Shown one piece after another: positions 1 to 8,749 of a DNA stretch of 64,000 nucleotides. The position numbers and the translations under genes were made by a program. How positions within the stretch are numbered: position 1 is the stretch's first letter; each line of letters begins with the position of its first letter. The notes beneath the pieces were generated by a model that was given only the letters and a program-made list of their open reading frames with translations, was not told the DNA's origin and did no database searches. The stretch comes from Mesobacillus jeotgali. GTDB lineage: Bacteria; Bacillota; Bacilli; Bacillales; Cytobacillaceae. Location of the stretch: contig NZ_CP025025.1 of assembly GCF_002874535.1 (NCBI RefSeq), forward strand, positions 3,777,353-3,841,352, given 5' to 3'.

Positions 1-24
1 TTTGACTATAATAAAAGTTTTTCC

Positions 25-63
25 ATATTAAAAAATCCTTCCCGTTCATAAGGGAAGGATTTG
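25..63 (-). terminator. Terminator of the hydroxyacid dehydrogenase gene
   Basis: An 11-bp stem (AAATCCTTCCC at 34-44 with GGGAAGGATTT at 53-63) is followed on the minus strand by a T-rich tract. It lies just downstream of the stop codon at 68. Confidence 0.85.
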
Positions 64-67
64 TAGA

Positions 68-1045
68 TTATTGGAGCAATTCTCTGTTAACAATTGTCTT
101 TGGGCTGTCACCTGTCAGGACGGATTTAACATTTGCGACGCACAGCTTGATCATGGTTGTCCTGGTTTCGGTGCTTGCGCTGCCAATGTGCGGGATTGCA
201 GTTACGTTTGGCAGTTCCAGCAGCGGATGGTCAGCGGAAATTGGCTCTTTTTCAAAGACGTCGAGTCCTGCAGCAGCAATCTCACCATTTTTAAGCGCAC
301 CATATAAAGCCTGCTCGTCCACAACCGGGCCGCGGCCTGCATTGATGAAAATTGCGCTTTTTTTCATTTTTGCAAAGACATCGGCGGTAAAAAGATTTCT
401 CGTTTCGGGCGTTAACGGTGCCAGTGACACTACAAAATCAGATTTCGCTACAAGATCTTCAAAAGAACTGTAGACAGCGCCCAGTTCTTTTTCAGCATCA
501 TGTTTTCGGGAGCGGTTATGATAAAGGATCTCCATTCCAAACCCTTTGGCCCTGCGTGCGACCGCTTCACCGATTTTACCCATGCCGACAATCCCGATTG
601 TCTTCCCATAAACATCATGTCCGGCAAGCAGGTACGGACTCCAGCCTCCCCACTTGCCAGCCTTTATATATTCAGCCGCTTCGACAATCCGTCTAGCGGA
701 TGCCATCAACAAGGAAAAGGTGAGGTCAGCTGTCGTCTCCGTCAACACATCCGGCGTGTTCGTGACAATGATTCCACGCTTAGTCGCTGCTTCCAGGTCA
801 ATATTATCAAAGCCAACTGCCAGATTAGCGACCACTTTCAGGTTTTCACCTGCAGACAGTACTTCCTCATCGACTTTGTCGGATAGCATCGTGATTAAGC
901 CACTGGCTTTTTCGGCTTCTTTTAAAATAACTTCCCTTGGGGCAGGTACATCTTCATGATCCCACATTTTTACATCAAAAAGCTCTGTGAGATCGGCAAT
1001 CGTTTCTTCAGGCAATTTCCTGGTGATATAAACATAGGGTTTCAT
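68..1045 (-). CDS. D-2-hydroxyacid dehydrogenase (glyoxylate/hydroxypyruvate reductase type)
   Basis: This is a 325-residue NAD(P)-dependent D-isomer 2-hydroxyacid dehydrogenase of usual family length. The Rossmann motif GMGKIG is at residues 154-159. The catalytic triad is visible as Arg238 (NAGRG), Glu267 (FEKEP) and His286 (PHIGSAS). The family reduces glyoxylate, hydroxypyruvate or 2-ketogluconate; the substrate cannot be read from sequence. AAGGAG precedes the ATG. The upstream sequence TGAAAGCGTTTAAT (about 1059-1072) resembles a CcpA cre site but differs in its last two bases. The gene is monocistronic with its own terminator. Confidence 0.85.
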   Translation of the reverse strand: MKPYVYITRKLPEETIADLTELFDVKMWDHEDVPAPREVILKEAEKASGLITMLSDKVDEEVLSAGENLKVVANLAVGFDNIDLEAATKRGIIVTNTPDVLTETTADLTFSLLMASARRIVEAAEYIKAGKWGGWSPYLLAGHDVYGKTIGIVGMGKIGEAVARRAKGFGMEILYHNRSRKHDAEKELGAVYSSFEDLVAKSDFVVSLAPLTPETRNLFTADVFAKMKKSAIFINAGRGPVVDEQALYGALKNGEIAAAGLDVFEKEPISADHPLLELPNVTAIPHIGSASTETRTTMIKLCVANVKSVLTGDSPKTIVNRELLQ

Positions 1046-1132
1046 TGTCTTTCTCCTTTTGAAAGCGTTTAATATAATAGAATAATTTTATTCTATCACA
1101 ATTTACACTTTCTTTACCGAGAAAAGCTTCGA

Positions 1133-2140
1133 CTAACGTAATAACCAATCGACTGGGGGAAGTTTCGCAGCTTTTACCGGTGCCTCACTAAGATGATAAA
1201 AATGGCTTAGGAACCGCTCATGGTCACTGCTTTGATTCAAATACTTCCGCAAGCGGTCTTCAAGCTGGCGCTTCGTCTGTTCCGATTGTGTTATATAGTA
1301 ATTTTCGACTGTCTCATAATAGTGGAGCGGGAACAGCAATCTCGCGTAAAGCAGCCTCCACGAAAACGGCGAAAGCACGGTCATTGATTGGTATTCTGCC
1401 AGGAAGTTCTTGATTTCTGGCTGGCTCGTCTGGATGTTGGCAAAATAACGATCCCTGACCCATTCAGCGAGATCCCGGCTACCGTGATCAAATACCCATT
1501 CAAAAGGATTTTTGACAAAATAAGTTCCTCTCCAGACCGTATTAGTAAAGCGCTCATGGCAAACAGTGCCATGGTCAATCTTTGTCGGCTTATCATCAAT
1601 CTCAGTATCAGCGAGGTATTGAATGGCATTTTCGGATAACCCCATGTAATACGGAAAAGATTCCATGAACAGCTTTTCAAAATCGTTCTCTGGTTCGGTG
1701 TAAAGCTTTCCGCTCCACACCTTCTCCATCTGGTCAAGCCGCTTTTCCCAGAGCTGTTTCCACTGTCCAACCCTGTTCATGCTTTCAACTTTGAAGGGGA
1801 TTTGCCGGCCCCTTGCATGGAACTTGGCCAGCTTCCTGCCTGTTCTTAATTTTTCAGGCATAGGGACTGCTCGGTTCATCAACACACAGTATTTCCTCCC
1901 CTCCCATTCACAAATTTGTTTTCCTTCCTTATCCGCGAGCAGCCTTGAGACATTCCGATCCCCAGCTGTTTGCATATGGTCAGCAATCCTCGCCAGCTCG
2001 CTTATTTCTTGCTCCTTTACACCATTAGCGTCCATAATTAAATAAAGCCCTTCATTATGCTTATATCCATGATATCTTCCAAGAGATACTTCTGAATCTG
2101 CAGAAATCCCATATACTTCTTTTAACATCTTTTGAAACAT
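1133..2140 (-). CDS. yutH: YutH-like spore coat-associated protein (CotS/kinase-like fold)
   Basis: A 335-residue soluble protein resembling YutH of the CotS/YutH spore-coat kinase-like family. The kinase-like fold is degenerate: the region around residues 175-215 (DKPTKIDHGTVCHERFTNT, then a DHGSRDLAEW segment) replaces the usual catalytic loop, so phosphotransfer activity is doubtful. AGGTG precedes the ATG at a good distance. It lies beside yutG, yutF and yutE as in B. subtilis, which supports the assignment. The role in the coat is inferred from the family. Confidence 0.8.
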   Translation of the reverse strand: MFQKMLKEVYGISADSEVSLGRYHGYKHNEGLYLIMDANGVKEQEISELARIADHMQTAGDRNVSRLLADKEGKQICEWEGRKYCVLMNRAVPMPEKLRTGRKLAKFHARGRQIPFKVESMNRVGQWKQLWEKRLDQMEKVWSGKLYTEPENDFEKLFMESFPYYMGLSENAIQYLADTEIDDKPTKIDHGTVCHERFTNTVWRGTYFVKNPFEWVFDHGSRDLAEWVRDRYFANIQTSQPEIKNFLAEYQSMTVLSPFSWRLLYARLLFPLHYYETVENYYITQSEQTKRQLEDRLRKYLNQSSDHERFLSHFYHLSEAPVKAAKLPPVDWLLR

Positions 2141-2355
2141 ATTAGCACCTCATTTCCAAGCCACTCTTTTACAAATATATGTTTTGGATTGTAAAACTTG
2201 AATGAACATTACAATGAATAAGCGGCTTCATTAGGGAAATGATTTAAAGGAATGAATTCTTTCACTAAAACGGATTAAGCGGAATATTTTAGGTTAAATA
2301 GGATAAAGAGTATCAGTATGATTATGCTGCAATCAAAAATAGAAAGGTGATGCAG

Positions 2356-2865
2356 ATGTTAGAAAAGAAACGCGCCATCCATATGACAGAGGAAACTGCC
2401 CGTAAGTGGCTCCATGAACGCGGAGTTGAAATAGAAGATATCGCCGACCTCGTCTATTTCCTGCAGGAAAAGTACCACCCAAACCTGCAGATGGAGGATT
2501 GTATCGAAAACGTTGAACGAGTCCTATCCAAGCGTGAGGTCCAGAATGCGATTTTGACTGGAATCCAGCTGGATATCCTCGCTGAACAAAAGAAGCTTGG
2601 CGAACCGCTCCAATCCATTATAGAAACAGACGAAAGCTTATACGGCGTTGATGAAATCCTCGCATTCTCCATTGTGAATATATATGGCTCAATCGGTTTT
2701 ACCAATTATGGATACATTGATAAAGCGAAACCAGGAATCCTGGATAGGCTTAATGATAAAGAAGCATCAGGCAAGTGTCACACTTTCCTTGATGATATCG
2801 TCGGAGCAGTCGCTGCAGCAGCATCAAGCCGCCTTGCACATAGAGCGGCCAACGTAGAAGATTAA
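2356..2865 (+). CDS. yutG: Phosphatidylglycerophosphatase A family protein YutG
   Basis: A PgpA-superfamily protein of about 169 residues, cytosolic rather than membrane-spanning. Homologues are proposed to act on phosphatidylglycerophosphate or related phosphates. The C-terminal segment TFLDDIVGAVAAA carries the conserved acidic pair. I chose the ATG at 2356 because GAAAGGTG ends about 6 nt upstream; GTG (2347) and ATG (2350) would overlap that Shine-Dalgarno sequence. It is the only plus-strand gene in this stretch and is divergent from yutH. Confidence 0.8.
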   Translation: MLEKKRAIHMTEETARKWLHERGVEIEDIADLVYFLQEKYHPNLQMEDCIENVERVLSKREVQNAILTGIQLDILAEQKKLGEPLQSIIETDESLYGVDEILAFSIVNIYGSIGFTNYGYIDKAKPGILDRLNDKEASGKCHTFLDDIVGAVAAAASSRLAHRAANVED

Positions 2866-2868
2866 AAG

Positions 2869-3018
2869 AAAAGCGGAGGCGACTGTCCAACTCCGACAAG
2901 CGCTGGAGGGCCTGACAGTGAAGTCGCTCTTTGACTTCATTGGCAGGACCGAAGCGTCTCGAGGAGTTAGGAGCCGCAGCTGGACATAAAAAAAAGGCGG
3001 AGGCGACTTGGTCAGCCA
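2869..3018. repeat. Dispersed ~120-bp repeat, copy A plus a truncated head
   Basis: Positions 2869-2987 match copies at about 10588-10707 and 17979-18098. The shared core has an AAGCGGAGGCG-type head, AAGCGCTGGAGGGC, the hairpin TGAAGTC...GACTTCA, CCGAAGCG, CTCGAG and an AGCTGGACA tail. A second incomplete head begins near 2992 and stops after about 27 bp. It directly follows the yutG stop codon. Confidence 0.8.
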
Positions 3019-3035
3019 CGGCAAGAGCAAGAATA

Positions 3036-3071
3036 GAAAAAAGGACTTGATGCCTTCAACGGCTCAAGTCC
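3036..3071 (-). terminator. Terminator of yutF
   Basis: The stem GGACTTGA (3043-3050) / TCAAGTCC (3064-3071) has a T-run on the minus strand, just downstream of the yutF stop. Confidence 0.75.
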
Positions 3072-3088
3072 CTCTTTATCTTATCTAT

Positions 3089-3853
3089 TTAAACTTCCCA
3101 ATCGTCCAGCGAATCCACTGTATACGTTGGCATTTCTTCATACCCTTTCAGCAGTTCCCTAGTAGTTACACCAGTGTGGACGAGAAGTGTGTCCATCCCT
3201 GCTCTCATCCCTGCGAGGATGTCGGTATCATAGTAATCCCCGACCATCAGTGTTTCTTCTTTTGCTGTTCCGAGCACCTTTAATGCCTGTTCCATAATCA
3301 CAGATTCCGGCTTCCCGATAAAAATAGGGTCTGTTTGTGTGGATACTGCAATCACGGAAGTCAACGAACCGTTGCCCGGCAGCAGGCCCCGTTCAGTCGG
3401 AATTGCGATATCCCCATTTGTCGATATGAAGGTCGCTCCATTCCTGACCGCAAGGCAGCCGACAGCCAGTTTTTCATATGTAATGCCGCGATCGATTCCT
3501 GAAACAACAAAATCAGCGTCTTCCCCGGCAAATGTCAGTCCTTTTTCCTGGATCGCTGTCTGGATCCCCTCTTCGCCAATCACATATACAGTCGCATCCT
3601 GGTTTTGCTCATAAATATAGTTGGCTGTTGCCTGGCTTGTTGTGAAAACCTGCTCCTCAGTCGTTGGAATATCAAAGCTGCACAGTTTTTCCGCCACTTG
3701 CGCGGGCGTGCGTGATGAGTTATTTGTAACGAATAAGTACGGAATTTCAGCCACAATCAGCCTTTTTATAAAATCAGAAGCTGCTTCGATTCGTTCTGAT
3801 CCCCGGTACATTGTCCCATCCAAATCAATTAAATACCCTTTATATTTTTTCAT
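3089..3853 (-). CDS. yutF: HAD-superfamily phosphatase YutF (NagD-like)
   Basis: A 254-residue HAD phosphatase of the NagD/p-nitrophenyl phosphatase subfamily (TIGR01457). HAD motif I is the N-terminal DLDGTMYRG. Motif II is within LFVTNNSSRTP, and motifs III and IV are around IGKPE and VGDYYDTDI. The natural substrate is unknown; the family hydrolyses small phosphate esters. The ATG at 3853 is preferred to the upstream GTG at 3862 because AGGAG lies 8 nt before it. Confidence 0.85.
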   Translation of the reverse strand: MKKYKGYLIDLDGTMYRGSERIEAASDFIKRLIVAEIPYLFVTNNSSRTPAQVAEKLCSFDIPTTEEQVFTTSQATANYIYEQNQDATVYVIGEEGIQTAIQEKGLTFAGEDADFVVSGIDRGITYEKLAVGCLAVRNGATFISTNGDIAIPTERGLLPGNGSLTSVIAVSTQTDPIFIGKPESVIMEQALKVLGTAKEETLMVGDYYDTDILAGMRAGMDTLLVHTGVTTRELLKGYEEMPTYTVDSLDDWEV

Positions 3854-3999
3854 AATAATCACTCCTAACTATATCGTTCCCATGTCGTTCAAAAACGAAT
3901 ACTCCCATTTTATATAAGCCAGGCAATGAGTGCAAAGGACAAAGCTCACAATTTTAAAGCCAATGCTTCTCGTCCAGTTCCGAATTCCTAGACAAGAAC

Positions 4000-4025
4000 A
4001 GAAAAGAGACCGCAGTTTAACGGTC
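4000..4025 (-). terminator. Terminator of yutE
   Basis: GAGACCG and CGGTCTC (about 4006-4025) form a stem. On the minus strand this is followed by TTTTCTGTTCTT. Confidence 0.7.
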
Positions 4026-4039
4026 TCCTCTGTCACGGT

Positions 4040-4477
4040 TTACTTTTTAAAAGCGGATACTGGCCCTAATTCATTCGTTAAGTACTCTTTCACTTTTACT
4101 GAAAAAAGCTTGAGATGAGGAAGCTCGGATTTGAAGGTTTCAATCAGGCTGGCATGGTCCACGGCAGTGTACTGCTGAACGAGCATTTTCCTGAACAGGA
4201 CGATTTTTTTCAACCCAGCGCTCATATCCTGTGTAACAACTTTTTCATCATCCAAAATATCAATGATGTCTTCATAGCTTCCCGGGTCGCGCATGATGAA
4301 GCCATCGATCATCGCATTGCCCACATCCAGCACGGCTTCAACCATCGTATGTGCTGCACGCTCGAGGGCTGATTTTTCCATTGGCGTTTCCCATGGTCCA
4401 TTGCTTTCAAAAAAGTCGATTTGTCTGTCTAAAAACTGTAATGTTTCTTCGATTTGATCTCTGTCGACAAAGTACAT
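4040..4477 (-). CDS. yutE: DUF86/HepT-like protein YutE
   Basis: A 145-residue all-helical DUF86 protein, the fold of HepT toxins in HepT-MNT modules. The HepT signature Rx4HxY appears near residues 95-104 as R-KMLV-Q-Q-Y, so the presumed catalytic His is Gln. No MNT nucleotidyltransferase antitoxin gene lies alongside. It is therefore better read as the housekeeping-type YutE than as a toxin. AGGTG precedes the ATG. It lies 22 bp downstream of the EAL gene stop's far side and is read in the same direction. Confidence 0.75.
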   Translation of the reverse strand: MYFVDRDQIEETLQFLDRQIDFFESNGPWETPMEKSALERAAHTMVEAVLDVGNAMIDGFIMRDPGSYEDIIDILDDEKVVTQDMSAGLKKIVLFRKMLVQQYTAVDHASLIETFKSELPHLKLFSVKVKEYLTNELGPVSAFKK

Positions 4478-4499
4478 TCATTATCACCTCATAAAGATG

Positions 4500-5840
4500 C
4501 TAGACGGTTTTCAGTAATCCAGGACGGGCATAAAAATAACCTTGTGCCAGTTCAACCTTGTTCCGTGAGAGAACCGATGCTTCATGCTCATTTTCGATTC
4601 CTTCCGCAATGACGGTGGACCCCGCTTCCCTCGCTACAAGCAACAGACCTTTCAGCATTGACTCCTTCACAGAGTTTTTATCAATATTTTCAATGACAGA
4701 ACGGTCGATCTTGATGACATCCGGCATGATTTCACTGATGGTATTCAAGCTGGCATACCCTGCTCCAGTATCATCAACCGCTATTTTCATTCCCATTCCT
4801 CTTAACACCTTTATATTATAGATAAAATTCTCAATTCCCTCAATCGAGTCCCTCTCGGTAATTTCAAGAGTGATCTGATTTGGCTGGATAGTCTCATATG
4901 ATTGCATCATGTTTTTCAGGTCCCGGACGAATCGGGAATTCCCGAGCGTAATCGGCGTAAAGTTGATGAAGATGTCATCCAGGCAGCCAGTCGAAGTGAT
5001 TTGGTCCAGCGTTTTTCTCAATACGATCATTTCCAGGTCATAGAGCATATTCGTCTGCCTCGCAACTGAAAAAAGCTGCAATGGACTCTCAAGCGCAGTG
5101 CCCTCCGGCCCTCTCGTGAGCATCTCCCAGGCCCTGATTTCCTTAGTCGCGACGTCTATGATAGGCTGTGCTAAAAGCTTAATATTTTGCTGCGCAATAA
5201 TTCTTTTCATTTCATAAACCATTTCATTGAATTCGGTTTGGATTCGTTTTTCAGCCATCGCAAAGGCTTGCTGATGTGCCTTTAAGACTGCTCCGTGAAC
5301 GGAATCCACCGATTTATCGATAAAAATAAACCCTGTATCGAAGATAGGCTGGACAGTTGGATACTCTTGAAAAATCCTGCTCTCCGCTTCCCTAAGGATT
5401 TTCTTCATTTTTACATCAATTTCAGAGATACAGTACCTGTTATGGTCAATCCGCATGAACAGGCTCAGACTGTCGCTATAATAATCATGAAGGACAATCA
5501 TGTCCTCTTTATCGATTTCATTTTCAATCACGCTTTTAAAATGCCGTTTCAAAGCCTTATGAAACTTCCAGCTCTCCTCACCAAGCTGCGAAGCAAGTTC
5601 CTGGTGATTCTTGATCGTGTATGCAATAACAGCAACTTCAAAGCCACTATTAAAAGCTTTCTTTACCCCTGAAACGACAGGGTTCCGCAAAATGAACTGC
5701 GGAGGGTAATAACATATCGTTGAATGCGGCAACATTATTTTTCCCCAACCAAGCAGGTTGTCTAATATGCTAGTAACACGGCGGGCCATAGGTTTCAATC
5801 CTCTCAGAAGATGACTAGAACTTTTTATTAATTGTACCAT
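4500..5840 (-). CDS. EAL-domain cyclic-di-GMP phosphodiesterase with degenerate GGDEF-like N-terminus
   Basis: A 446-residue protein. Residues about 40-190 look like a GGDEF fold with no GGDEF active-site motif. Residues about 205-440 are an EAL domain. Catalytic features are visible: QPIID, EML (239-241, the EAL position), FINFTP, LEITE, DDTGAGYASL, IKIDRS, AEGIE and a late Gln (AQGYFYARP). It is therefore probably active in hydrolysing c-di-GMP, unlike YkuI-type binders. No membrane segment is seen. The start is not certain: an internal Met at residue 18 is possible. An HD-GYP gene lies 11 kb away. Confidence 0.8.
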   Translation of the reverse strand: MVQLIKSSSHLLRGLKPMARRVTSILDNLLGWGKIMLPHSTICYYPPQFILRNPVVSGVKKAFNSGFEVAVIAYTIKNHQELASQLGEESWKFHKALKRHFKSVIENEIDKEDMIVLHDYYSDSLSLFMRIDHNRYCISEIDVKMKKILREAESRIFQEYPTVQPIFDTGFIFIDKSVDSVHGAVLKAHQQAFAMAEKRIQTEFNEMVYEMKRIIAQQNIKLLAQPIIDVATKEIRAWEMLTRGPEGTALESPLQLFSVARQTNMLYDLEMIVLRKTLDQITSTGCLDDIFINFTPITLGNSRFVRDLKNMMQSYETIQPNQITLEITERDSIEGIENFIYNIKVLRGMGMKIAVDDTGAGYASLNTISEIMPDVIKIDRSVIENIDKNSVKESMLKGLLLVAREAGSTVIAEGIENEHEASVLSRNKVELAQGYFYARPGLLKTV

Positions 5841-6025
5841 ATTTAGCTAAAATAGACCTTTTTTCCTAGATAGTTATTTCGAAATATTTTTACTTCTTTT
5901 TTATGGTGAAAATGTGGTTAAAGGGCAGCGGCCATTGATGTGAGCTGAGGATGAATTTTGGATATTGGTTTTATAAGCTGACGTGATTTTAAGTTGATTT
6001 TGCCAGGTTTTCCGCTTTTCCTTCC

Positions 6026-6510
6026 AACCTGTCATGATTCCGGCTTTTTCTTGACAGCTTTTTTTACTTTCCTCTCAAACCTGTCACGATTCTGGGCTTT
6101 TCTTGACAGCTTTTTTCACTTTCCCCTCAAACCTGTCACGATTCTGGGCTTTTCTTGACAGCTTTTTTCACTTTCCCCTCAAACCTGTCACGATTCTGGG
6201 CTTTTCTTGACAGCTTTTTTTGTTTCCACCTCAAACCTGTCATGATTCCGAGCTTTTCTTGACAGCTTTTCTGCTTTTGCCTTCAAACCTGTCACGATTC
6301 CGAGCTTTTCTTGACAGCTTTTCTGCTTTTGCCTTCAAACCTGTCACGATTCCGAGCTTTTCTTGACAGCTTTTTTTGTTTCCCCCTCAACCCTGTCATG
6401 ATTCCGAGCTTTTCTTGACAACTTTCCTTCTCTCGCGACCAAAGCTGTCCAAATATGTTGCTACTTCTGACAGCTTTACCCCGTCTCCCTTTAAACCTGT
6501 CGGAAATTTT
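6026..6510. repeat. 52-bp periodic CTGTCA/TGACAG array, locus 1
   Basis: CTGTC motifs begin at 6029, 6081, 6133, 6185, 6237, 6289, 6341, 6393, 6445 and 6497, every 52 bp exactly. In most units TGACAG follows 23 bp after the start of CTGTCA, so half-sites alternate in orientation. Extended arms read AAACCTGTCA and TGACAGCTTTT. Spacers are pyrimidine-rich on the plus strand and diverge towards the right end. The array fills the gap between the divergent EAL and glpX genes; nothing else is seen at 5841-6025. Confidence 0.9.
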
Positions 6511-6630
6511 CTCGACGTGTATAATTTTTCTCCACTAAGGCAAAGTTCGAAAAGATAAATTTAGAAATAAAAGTTTTTCTGGTAAGATTGATGTTGAGTG
6601 AGAATGCTGTCGAAAATGGAGGAGAGACAT

Positions 6631-7599
6631 TTGGAACGCGAATTGGCACTTGAGATCGTCAGAGTTACGGAGGCTGCTGCGCTGGCATCTGCTCAGTGGA
6701 TGGGCCGCGGCAAGAAAAATGAGGCGGATGATGCAGCCACAACGGCAATGCGCAAGATGTTCGATTCAGTCAATATGGATGGAATTGTCGTCATTGGTGA
6801 AGGGGAATTGGATGAGGCTCCGATGCTTTACATCGGAGAAAGGCTGGGCACAAGGATGGGGCCGAAAGTGGATATCGCGGTGGACCCGCTGGAGGGGACG
6901 AATATCGTCGCCAAGGGGCATAATAATGCCATGGCCGTTATTGCAGTCGCAGATAAAGGCACCCTCCTCCATGCACCTGATATGTACATGCAGAAAATCG
7001 CGGTCGGTAAAAGTGCTGCTGGTAAAGTAAGTCTTGATGACCCAATTGAAAAGACGATTGAAATCGTTGCGGAAGCCAACAATAAACGAATCCAGGATCT
7101 AACTGTCATCATTCAGGAACGTGAACGCCACAATGATTTGATTGAGCGTGTAAGGCAAAAGGGAGCCAGAGTGAAGCTGTTTGGCGATGGCGACGTGGGT
7201 GCTTCGATTGCGACTGCTCTGCCGCATACAGGTGTCGATTTATTCGTGGGGACAGGCGGTGCGCCTGAGGGAGTCATTTCGGCTGCAGCTCTCAAGGCTC
7301 TAGGCGGTGATATGCAGGCAAGGCTTGTACCGCAAACACTGGAGGAAGAAGAACGTTGCATTGCAATGGGTTTGAAGGATCCAAGACAATTGCTGATGCT
7401 CGATGATCTTGTTTCTGGAGACGATGCGATTTTTGCTGCGACTGGAGTTTCAAGCGGTGAACTGCTCGACGGTGTACGTTTCCTCGGCGGGGACCTTGTT
7501 GAAACACACTCCATTGTCATGCGTTCCAAAACCAAAACGGTCCGTTATATTACAGCACACCATCATCTTGAACACAAGCCACACTTAGTGATGGTTTAG
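6631..7599 (+). CDS. glpX: Class II fructose-1,6-bisphosphatase GlpX
   Basis: A 322-residue gluconeogenic enzyme converting fructose-1,6-bisphosphate to fructose-6-phosphate. Family motifs are clear: [15 protein letters not shown] near the N-terminus, [35 protein letters not shown] (metal site) and [10 protein letters not shown] chose the TTG at 6631 because GGAGGAG lies 6 nt upstream and the protein then starts with MEREL, like other GlpX proteins. The GTG at 6598 has no better site. It is followed by a small DUF3055 gene. Confidence 0.93.
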   Translation: MERELALEIVRVTEAAALASAQWMGRGKKNEADDAATTAMRKMFDSVNMDGIVVIGEGELDEAPMLYIGERLGTRMGPKVDIAVDPLEGTNIVAKGHNNAMAVIAVADKGTLLHAPDMYMQKIAVGKSAAGKVSLDDPIEKTIEIVAEANNKRIQDLTVIIQERERHNDLIERVRQKGARVKLFGDGDVGASIATALPHTGVDLFVGTGGAPEGVISAAALKALGGDMQARLVPQTLEEEERCIAMGLKDPRQLLMLDDLVSGDDAIFAATGVSSGELLDGVRFLGGDLVETHSIVMRSKTKTVRYITAHHHLEHKPHLVMV

Positions 7600-7626
7600 A
7601 AGAGATACATACTAAGGAGGATCACG

Positions 7627-7893
7627 ATGACTGAACAATTTTTTTTATACGATGATACCGAAGAAACAAAAACGCGTTATGTAAGCTTTGTAGGTGAAAA
7701 TCAGCGCTTTGACCTTGCCATTATGCAGACTGGGCGATACTACGGAAAAAGCATCGTGATGGATATCCAGGGAAGCCGCTTCGCCATCCTCGGCCAGGAT
7801 GACCTTGCTGAAGAAGGATATCTGGAATTTGCCTACAATCTATCTGAAGAAGACGCGGAGGAACTTCGCTCATTCCTGCGACCTATTCTTTAA
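7627..7893 (+). CDS. DUF3055 family protein
   Basis: An 88-residue acidic cytosolic protein of the Bacillales DUF3055 family of unknown function. The recognisable core is FFLYDDTEE...TRYVSFVGE..RFDLAI, then FAILGQDDL and an acidic helical C-terminus. AAGGAGG lies 7-8 nt before the ATG. It is 27 bp after glpX and probably co-transcribed with it. Confidence 0.8.
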   Translation: MTEQFFLYDDTEETKTRYVSFVGENQRFDLAIMQTGRYYGKSIVMDIQGSRFAILGQDDLAEEGYLEFAYNLSEEDAEELRSFLRPIL

Positions 7894-7969
7894 ATCTGGA
7901 ACGAACTGTTTGTTTGATTTGTCTTATCAAAGAAATACTAAGAAGACAACAAGCAAAGAAGGTGAGTTC

Positions 7970-8257
7970 ATGAGCAAGGAAGACAGCGAAAAGTACTCTG
8001 ATTTTTCGAATGTTGAAAAACAACGCAACTATGTATCGGCTGAAGACTATCCAGAGGGTCCATATGGATCTCCATTCCGGAAAGATGAGCCAGTAGAGGG
8101 CAAAAGCACTCCATGGCGTGAGGGACAGCGGAGTTACAGCAATTTCAACTACGAGTTCAAGTCCCTTCATCAGGGAACACCGCGTAAGGAAGCGGGTGCC
8201 CACCCAACCCATGATGACCCGAATGAAAGCGAACAGCCACCGTATAGCGATCAATAA
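7970..8257 (+). CDS. Small hydrophilic protein of unknown function
   Basis: A 95-residue, strongly polar protein rich in Glu, Ser, Tyr and Pro, with no membrane segment or catalytic motif and probably largely disordered. I do not recognise a function. GAAGGTGAG lies 5-6 nt before the ATG at 7970, which is better than the far upstream start in the same frame that overlaps the previous gene. It ends just before a bidirectional terminator. Confidence 0.65.
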   Translation: MSKEDSEKYSDFSNVEKQRNYVSAEDYPEGPYGSPFRKDEPVEGKSTPWREGQRSYSNFNYEFKSLHQGTPRKEAGAHPTHDDPNESEQPPYSDQ

Positions 8258-8262
8258 GAAAC

Positions 8263-8299
8263 AAGAAATGCTCCAATCATGATGATTGGAGCATTTCTT
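8263..8299. terminator. Bidirectional terminator between the hydrophilic-protein gene and yutD
   Basis: A near-perfect stem pairs AGAAATGCTCCAAT with ATTGGAGCATTTCT around 8264-8298. T-rich sequence follows on both strands and the flanking genes converge. Confidence 0.85.
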
Positions 8300-8301
8300 C
8301 T

Positions 8302-8592
8302 TTATTTATCCTGGTTTTGTTTCGCGACCTTTTTGGCTACAAAATAAGCGCAGCCAAAATTGCAATACTCATATAAGTACTCGCTGACGGTACTGATTTT
8401 CGTATCGAAAGTTGACTTCTGGTTTTGATCATCGAAAAAGCCTCTTAACCGAAGCTGTCCATATCCCCAGTCGCCAACAATATAGTCATATTTCGTTAAG
8501 ATTTCGCTGTATCTGGCGCGAAAGGCTTCTTCATTAAAGCCCTCCCTGCTTTCGTCCACTATTTCATAACATAAATTATTGATGCAAATCAT
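8302..8592 (-). CDS. yutD: YutD family protein
   Basis: A 96-residue cytosolic protein of the YutD family, a Bacillota-specific group of unknown function. Visible family features are CYEIVDESREGFNEEAFRARYSE at the N-terminus and VGDWGYGQLRLRGF in the middle. The C-terminal segment YEYCNFGCAYFVAKK has two cysteines. The ATG at 8592 is preferred to the GTG at 8604 because AGGTGG then sits 8 nt upstream. Confidence 0.8.
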   Translation of the reverse strand: MICINNLCYEIVDESREGFNEEAFRARYSEILTKYDYIVGDWGYGQLRLRGFFDDQNQKSTFDTKISTVSEYLYEYCNFGCAYFVAKKVAKQNQDK

Positions 8593-8749
8593 CGGTAGGT
8601 CCACCTCTTTTTCCGTAACGATCTGATTGTTCTCTGTCCAATGGCAAGGATAAAACCTTGCACTTTTCTTAATTATAACTTATTCCCCATCAATTACTAA
8701 GCAAAAAAAATAATTTCAGAGCCATTCTAATGATTAGGGGGTGTTTTAA

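Noticed and set aside
6026-6510. CRISPR array
   Set aside because: The period is constant, but conserved parts are 6-10-bp alternating inverted half-sites with related, not unique, spacers. No cas genes are present.
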